Assembly (NCBI GenBank): GCA_002027195.1
Contig: MWJO01000032.1
Location: 1-64,000, forward strand
Reading direction: 5' to 3'
Source of the DNA: Streptomyces sp. GKU 895
GTDB lineage: Bacteria > Actinomycetota > Actinomycetes > Streptomycetales > Streptomycetaceae
Length of the DNA: 64,000 nucleotides
Shown: positions 59,401 through 64,000 of the stretch, piece by piece
Layout of the letters: every line of letters begins with the position of its first letter
How positions within the stretch are numbered: position 1 is the stretch's first letter
Position numbers and translations under genes: made by a program
The notes under the pieces: model-generated
Told to the model about the DNA's origin: nothing
Database searches by the model: none
Seen by the model: the letters and a program-made list of their open reading frames with translations, nothing else

Positions 59401-60458
59401 CCGAGCTCCATCTGTGGCTGCGCCACGAGGTCCGCCCCACCGAGCGACGCACGCCGATCGTGCCGTCCGACGCCCGGCGGCTCGTCGAGAGCGGGGTGAC
59501 CCTGACCGTCGAGGAGTCCCCGCAGCGGATCTTCCCGATCGAGGAGTACGAGGCGGTCGGCGCCCGAGTCGCGCCCGCCGGGTCGTGGGTGTCGGCGCCG
59601 CCGGAGACCGTGATCCTCGGCCTGAAGGAACTCCCGGACGGTCCCGACCGGTTGGCGCACCGGCACATCTTCTTCGGGCACGCCTACAAACGGCAGCCGG
59701 GAGCCGCCGACCTGCTGCGCCGGTTCGCCGCCGGGGGCGGGGCCCTCCTCGACCTGGAGTACCTGGTGGACGAGAAGGGCCGCAGGCTCGCCGCGTTCGG
59801 CTACTGGGCCGGGTACCTGGGCGCCGCCCTCGCGGTGCTCCAGCAGCGGGGCCGTCTCGTCGCGCCGCTGACGCCCACCTCGAAGGAGGAGCTGGACGCC
59901 ACCCTCCGCGCCGCCGCCGGGGACGCGGACTTCACCGCCCTGGTGATCGGCGCCCTCGGCCGCAGCGGTCGCGGTGCCCGCGGGGCCTTCGAGGCGGCGG
60001 GCGTCGCGCCCACCTGCTGGGACCTCGACGAGACCCGGAACCTGGACCGGCCGGCCCTCCTCGCCCACGACGTCCTGGTCAACTGTGTCCTGGCCACGAC
60101 CCCGGTCCCGCCCTTCGTCCGCGAGGCCGACCTCGACGACCCGGCCCGTCGGCTGCGCACCCTCTCCGACGTCACCTGCGACGTCGGCTCCCCGCTCAAC
60201 GTCCTGCCGGTCTACGACCGCACCACGGAGTGGGACGACCCGGTACGGCGACTGCGCAAGGAGCCCCCGCTCGACCTGATCGCCATCGACAACCTGCCCT
60301 CGCTGCTGCCCAGGGAGTCCAGCGAGGACTTCTCCGCCTCGCTGCTGCCCCTGCTCCTCGATTTCGGGACCGGCGGGCCGTGGGGGCGCGCTGCGGACCG
60401 GTTCCATCAGGCGAGCCGTGAACACGGCATCGAGGAAGGGGAGTTGCCGCATGACTGA
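59397..60458 (+). CDS. Saccharopine dehydrogenase (NAD, L-lysine-forming)-like protein
   Basis: 353 aa, alanine dehydrogenase/PNT-like fold of the Lys1 type: LHLWLRHEVRPTERRTPIVP at the N-terminus, IIFGH-like segment HIFFGHAYKRQPG, GRRLAAFGYWAGYLGAAL and LDLIAIDNLPSLLPRESSEDF. Length fits Lys1 (about 370). ATG 59397 overlaps the oxidase stop, and its own stop overlaps the next gene by 8 bp. It would interconvert saccharopine with lysine and 2-oxoglutarate. Confidence 0.88.
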   Translation: MTELHLWLRHEVRPTERRTPIVPSDARRLVESGVTLTVEESPQRIFPIEEYEAVGARVAPAGSWVSAPPETVILGLKELPDGPDRLAHRHIFFGHAYKRQPGAADLLRRFAAGGGALLDLEYLVDEKGRRLAAFGYWAGYLGAALAVLQQRGRLVAPLTPTSKEELDATLRAAAGDADFTALVIGALGRSGRGARGAFEAAGVAPTCWDLDETRNLDRPALLAHDVLVNCVLATTPVPPFVREADLDDPARRLRTLSDVTCDVGSPLNVLPVYDRTTEWDDPVRRLRKEPPLDLIAIDNLPSLLPRESSEDFSASLLPLLLDFGTGGPWGRAADRFHQASREHGIEEGELPHD

Positions 60459-61605
60459 CCTGGTACCCGCGAGCGGCACCGTCCACTGGATCGGCACCGG
60501 ACTGTCCACGGGCAGCGGACTGGCGAAGCTGTGCGAGAGCGCCCCGCGGGTGCGGGTCTGGCATCGCACCGAGGAACGCGCGGCCCAGGCCCTCGACCGG
60601 CTGGGCCTCAGCGGGCACGCCGAGCCCCGCGCGTACACCCTGGACAGGCTGACGGCGGCCCTCCAGCCCGGCGACGTCGTCATCTCCATGCTGCCCGCGC
60701 CCGAGCACGCCGGGATCCTCGCGGTCTGCGTCGCCTCGCGGGCCCACTTCGCCTGCTCCAGCTACGTGTCGGACGCGGTCCTGGAGCAGGTCCCCGCCGC
60801 CGGCGCGGCCGGGCTCGTCGTCCTCACCGAGGCCGGGCTCGACCCGGGCATCGACCACCTCTTCGCGCACAGCCTCGTGGCCCGCGCCCGGGACGCGATC
60901 GGCGACGGCACGGCGGCCTCGTACCGCCTCACCTCCTACTGCGGCGGCATCCCCGCGGTGCCGAACGACTTCAGGTACCGCTTCAGCTGGGCGCCTCTCG
61001 GTGTCCTCAACGCCCTGCGCTCGCCCGCCCGTTACCTCGCGGACGGCGCCGAGACCACCGCCGCGCGGCCATGGGAGGCGACCCGGCGGCACGTCGTCGA
61101 CGGGGAGACCTTCGAGGTCTATCCCAACCGCGACAGCCTGCCCTTCGTCGAGCAGTACGGCATGCCGGCCGCCTGGAAACCGCAGACGTTCGTCCGGGGC
61201 ACCCTGCGCCTGGAGGGCTGGCTGGAGGCCTGGGGCGAGGTCTTCGAGGAGCTGAAGGCGGGGGACGACGCCCGGATCGCCGCCCTGGCACAGGAGTTGG
61301 CCGCCACCTACCCGACCACCGACGCCGACCGGGACCGGGTGGTCCTCGTCGTGACGCTGGATGTGGCCGGTCCGGCGGGCCAGGCCTGGTCGGGCAGCTA
61401 TCTGCTCGACCTGACCGGGGACGAGGAGGAGAGCGCCATGGCCCGCTGCGTCTCCCGCACCCTCGCCCTCGGCGTCCGCCACATCCTGGACGGCTCCCTG
61501 CCGCCCGGCCTGAACCGCGCCGCCGAGACGGCGGCACGGTCGGAGGCCTGGCTGCGCGAACTCGCCCTGGAAGGAGTGGACTTCACCCTGCGCGTGGACG
61601 CCTGA
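60451..61605 (+). CDS. Saccharopine dehydrogenase/reductase (L-glutamate-forming)-like protein
   Basis: 384 aa, Lys9-like. VHWIGTGLSTGSGLAKL is a loose Rossmann start; GDVVISMLPAPEHAGILAVCV, FACSSYVSDAV, LTEAGLDPGIDHLFAHSLV and SYCGGIPAVPNDFRYRFSW with a Pro/Asn-rich loop are typical of Lys9. ATG 60451 follows GGAAGGGGAG. Together with the preceding gene both halves of the saccharopine pathway are encoded, as separate proteins. Confidence 0.88.
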   Translation: MTDLVPASGTVHWIGTGLSTGSGLAKLCESAPRVRVWHRTEERAAQALDRLGLSGHAEPRAYTLDRLTAALQPGDVVISMLPAPEHAGILAVCVASRAHFACSSYVSDAVLEQVPAAGAAGLVVLTEAGLDPGIDHLFAHSLVARARDAIGDGTAASYRLTSYCGGIPAVPNDFRYRFSWAPLGVLNALRSPARYLADGAETTAARPWEATRRHVVDGETFEVYPNRDSLPFVEQYGMPAAWKPQTFVRGTLRLEGWLEAWGEVFEELKAGDDARIAALAQELAATYPTTDADRDRVVLVVTLDVAGPAGQAWSGSYLLDLTGDEEESAMARCVSRTLALGVRHILDGSLPPGLNRAAETAARSEAWLRELALEGVDFTLRVDA

Positions 61606-62835
61606 TCAGTCCGTCACGGCCTCGTGCACCAGCCGTTTCAGCTCGGGATAGAGCGTGTGCGAGCCCTTGGGCCGGACCTGCGTCATGAACTGCACCGTCA
61701 GATCGCGGCGCGGGTCCACCCAGAACGTCGTCGTGGCGACCCCGCTCCAGCCGAACATGCCCGGACTCGTGGGGACCCTGGTGCGCTCCGGGTCGATCAC
61801 CACGGAGACGCCGAGACCGAAACCGACGCCGTCGTTGCCGGGTTCGTCATGCGCGGGCCTGCTGCCGAAGGCGCGCAGGTCGACGCCGCCGGGGAGGTGG
61901 TTGGAGGCCATGAGGTCCACCGTCGCCGGGGACAGCAGCCGTACGCCGTCGAGTTCGCCGCGGCGCCGCAGCAGCTCCATGAACCGGTGGACGTCGTACG
62001 CCGAGGCCACCATGCCGCCGCTGCCGGACAGGAAGCGGGGCCGCCCGCGCAGCGGCAGACCGGCGATCGGCTCGATACCGCCCCCGTCGGTCTCCCCGTA
62101 CAACTCGGCGAGTCTGCCCGCCTGTTCGTCGTTCACGCAGAACCCGGCGTCGGGCATCCCCAGCGGCCGGAAGATCCGCTCCGCGAAGAACGCGTCGAGC
62201 GGCTGCCCGGACACCACCTCGATGACGCGCCCCAGCACATTGGTGGCGACCGAGTAGTTCCACTGCGTGCCCGGCTCGAACTGGAGCGGCAGGCTCGCGT
62301 ACACGTCGACCGTCTCGGCCAGCGTTGAACCCGGCACCACGGACGACTCCAGATCGGCCTCCCGGTACAGGGCGTCCACCGGATGACAGCGGTACGAGGC
62401 GAAGGTCAGGCCCGCGGTGTGGGTCATGAGGTGCCGGATCAGCACCGGCTGCGCGGCGGGGCGGGTCCGGAGGTCGGCGCCCGAGCCGCTCTCGTGGACC
62501 TGGATGCCGGCGAAGGCGGGCACATACCGGGCCACCGGGTCGTCCAGCGACAGCTTGCCCTCCTCCAGCAGGAGCAGCGCGGCCACCGAGGTGACCGGCT
62601 TGGTCATGGAGTAGAGCCGCCACAGGGTGTCGGAGGTGACGGGCAGCCCGGCCGCCAGGTCGCGCCGGCCGTGCGTGGTGAGGTGGGCGACCCGGCCGCC
62701 GCGGGCGACGGCCACGAGGAAGCCGGGCAGGCGCCCTTCGTCGACGTAGTGGGCGACGTGCTGGTCGAGGCGGTCCAGCGCCTTCACGTCCAGCCCGACC
62801 TCATCCGGGTCCACCTCTTGTCGCAGCTGTGCCAT
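61606..62835 (-). CDS. Serine hydrolase, beta-lactamase/class C esterase family
   Basis: 409 aa without an evident signal peptide. The nucleophile motif is SMTK at residues 76-79 and the Tyr motif is in WNYSVAT (Y-x-V variant). The C-terminal GMFGWSGVATTTFWVDP supplies the third box. These features fit EstB-like esterases and D-aminopeptidase-like proteins rather than true beta-lactamases. It ends next to the saccharopine operon (convergent) and lies downstream of an MFS gene on the same strand. Confidence 0.88.
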   Translation of the reverse strand: MAQLRQEVDPDEVGLDVKALDRLDQHVAHYVDEGRLPGFLVAVARGGRVAHLTTHGRRDLAAGLPVTSDTLWRLYSMTKPVTSVAALLLLEEGKLSLDDPVARYVPAFAGIQVHESGSGADLRTRPAAQPVLIRHLMTHTAGLTFASYRCHPVDALYREADLESSVVPGSTLAETVDVYASLPLQFEPGTQWNYSVATNVLGRVIEVVSGQPLDAFFAERIFRPLGMPDAGFCVNDEQAGRLAELYGETDGGGIEPIAGLPLRGRPRFLSGSGGMVASAYDVHRFMELLRRRGELDGVRLLSPATVDLMASNHLPGGVDLRAFGSRPAHDEPGNDGVGFGLGVSVVIDPERTRVPTSPGMFGWSGVATTTFWVDPRRDLTVQFMTQVRPKGSHTLYPELKRLVHEAVTD

Positions 62836-62899
62836 TGCTCTCCTCCGAAACGTTCGTCGAGGTGCGATCCGGCATACCCAGCCGTAGCGACCTCAGACC

Positions 62900-64000
62900 T
62901 CATCGTCGCTCAGTGAGCCGTGAACGTCCCCGCGTCCGGCCAAGATCGGCGGGTGTGATGTGCGCCGGGAGCCCCGGCAGCACCCCACTCGCCACCGCAC
63001 CGACGACCGCCACCCCGGCGAGCACCACCAGCGCCCCGTGCCCCATCAGGGTCGTCGCCACGGCCACACCCAGCACGGGCCCGACGTTCATCGCGGTCTG
63101 CTGGAGCCCGCCCGCCACCCCGGCCGACTCGACGGGACTGTGCCGTACGACGACATGGGTGGCCGCCACCATCACCGTGCCGAACCCGGCGCCCAGCAGG
63201 GCGAATCCGGCGCAGAGCGCGAAGGTGCCCGCGGCCCGGTCCAGGAGCAGGACGCCCGCCGCGAGGACGGCCATCGCGGTCACCGCCGTACGCCGGGCTC
63301 CCACCCGGCGCAGCAGGACCGCGCACACGGGTGCTGCGGCCACCATCAGCACCGCCAGCGGCAGGCAGCGCAGGGCGCTTTCGAGCGGATCGAGACCGAG
63401 CGTGTACTGGAGGGTGTACGTGCTCACGAACAAGGTGCCCGACAGCGCGGCCGACGCGGCGACCAGGACCCCGAGCGCCGGACCGGCGACGGCCCGCGGC
63501 AACAGCGGGCTCGCGGTACGGCGTTCATGGCGCAGGAAGGCCGCACCGGTGACCAGGCAAGCGGCCAGTCCGAGCCACTGCGACGACACCAGTGCGTGCA
63601 CCAGGAAGCCCAGCGTCACCGCGAGCAGCAGGGCACCCGGCACATCCAGCCGCACCGGCGTCGCGCGCACCGGCTCCCGGCCGGTCAGCGCGAGCAGCCC
63701 GAACACCAGCGCCGGAACGACATTGAGGAAGAACACCGCCCGCCACCCGGGCCCGGCCACCAGCACCCCGCCCAGCAGCGGCCCCACCGCGGCCGACACC
63801 CCGATGGCCGCGGTGCGCACCGCGATCGGCGTGCGCAGCCGGTCCGGCGGATACGCGGCCCGGAGCATGCCGAGCGTGGCGGGTTGCAGCAGCGCCCCGA
63901 ACACGCCCTGGACGACGCGGAGTCCGACCACCCAGCCGATCCCGGGCGCAGCCCGATGCCCGCCGAAGCCGCCCCGAACCCGAGCATGCCGATCGCGTAG
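62900..64000 (-). CDS. DHA2-type MFS drug/metabolite transporter (partial, frameshifted)
   Basis: The C-terminal two-thirds of a multidrug-type MFS protein. The readable frame from about 63931 contains VVQGVFGALLQPATLGMLRA (helix 4 region), RTAAIGVSAAVGPLLGG (motif C, antiporter type) and GWRAVFFLNVVPA. Near 63948 the frame slips, and the upstream part (YAIGMLGFGAASAG) runs off the window edge at 64000. It faces left and ends 65 bp before the serine hydrolase gene. Substrate unknown. Confidence 0.8.
   Translation of the reverse strand, partial: LRDRHARVRGGFGGHRAAPGIGWVVGLRVVQGVFGALLQPATLGMLRAAYPPDRLRTPIAVRTAAIGVSAAVGPLLGGVLVAGPGWRAVFFLNVVPALVFGLLALTGREPVRATPVRLDVPGALLLAVTLGFLVHALVSSQWLGLAACLVTGAAFLRHERRTASPLLPRAVAGPALGVLVAASAALSGTLFVSTYTLQYTLGLDPLESALRCLPLAVLMVAAAPVCAVLLRRVGARRTAVTAMAVLAAGVLLLDRAAGTFALCAGFALLGAGFGTVMVAATHVVVRHSPVESAGVAGGLQQTAMNVGPVLGVAVATTLMGHGALVVLAGVAVVGAVASGVLPGLPAHITPADLGRTRGRSRLTERR

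Overview
The window looks like a chromosomal segment of a Streptomyces-type actinomycete. Base composition is very GC-rich, wobble positions are almost all G or C, GTG and TTG starts are common, genes overlap as ATGA/GTGA, and Tat signals (SRRG, SRRT) and an actinobacterial lipobox are present. There is one RNA gene, tRNA-Leu(GAG). I see no integrase, transposase, phage gene or CRISPR array.

Layout. (1) 1-4.6 kb: the end of an ebo (metabolite-traffic) operon: EboB-like TatD hydrolase, EboE TIM barrel, EboF-like phosphodiesterase, then a Tat-exported TIM-barrel isomerase. (2) 4.6-29 kb: a large oxalate/formate catabolic island. It holds two OFA-family oxalate/formate antiporters, three formyl-CoA:oxalate CoA-transferases, an AAE3-type oxalate-CoA ligase, oxalyl-CoA decarboxylase, a complete NAD-linked Mo formate dehydrogenase (fdsGBAD), a beta-carbonic anhydrase, a sucCD pair, an aldehyde dehydrogenase, a lone PAS protein, one LysR and two near-twin GntR/FadR regulators. 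Palindromic sites built on ACTGTATGCA recur in nearly every promoter of the island. (3) 29-32.7 kb: tRNA-Leu, an EF-G paralogue and an F420/FMN luciferase-like oxidoreductase. (4) 32.7-39.2 kb: a beta-1,3-glucan module: secreted GH55 glucanase, ABC sugar importer, GH1 beta-glucosidase, with a CebR-like operator. (5) 39.3-45.5 kb: narK, an alpha/beta hydrolase, a DUF4132-like protein and a CooC/MinD-like ATPase with a small partner. (6) 45.6-50.7 kb: a nickel-type ABC uptake operon headed by a GNAT gene. It has a Nur-like box and lacks its ATPases. (7) 50.7-58.2 kb: an uncharacterised cluster with GTP cyclohydrolase II, a creatininase/ArfB-like amidohydrolase, a PTPS-fold protein with altered active-site residues, a zinc-less MDR dehydrogenase, GT4, a methyltransferase and a flippase-like membrane protein. 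(8) 58.2-61.6 kb: a FAD oxidase plus two saccharopine dehydrogenase-like genes. (9) 61.6-64 kb: a serine hydrolase and a truncated MFS efflux gene.

How it fits together. Oxalate would enter by the OFA antiporters and be activated by CoA transfer (Frc) or by ATP (AAE3-type ligase). Oxc would decarboxylate it, the formyl group would be recycled by Frc, and Fds would oxidise formate to CO2 and NADH, with carbonic anhydrase handling CO2. The two GntR proteins have the same recognition-helix sequence and probably read the shared palindromes.

Caution. At least eighteen otherwise ordinary genes carry single-base frameshifts, mostly in G/C runs. This is better explained by base-level sequence error than by mass pseudogenisation. 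Coordinates for those genes span the whole reconstructed reading frame.
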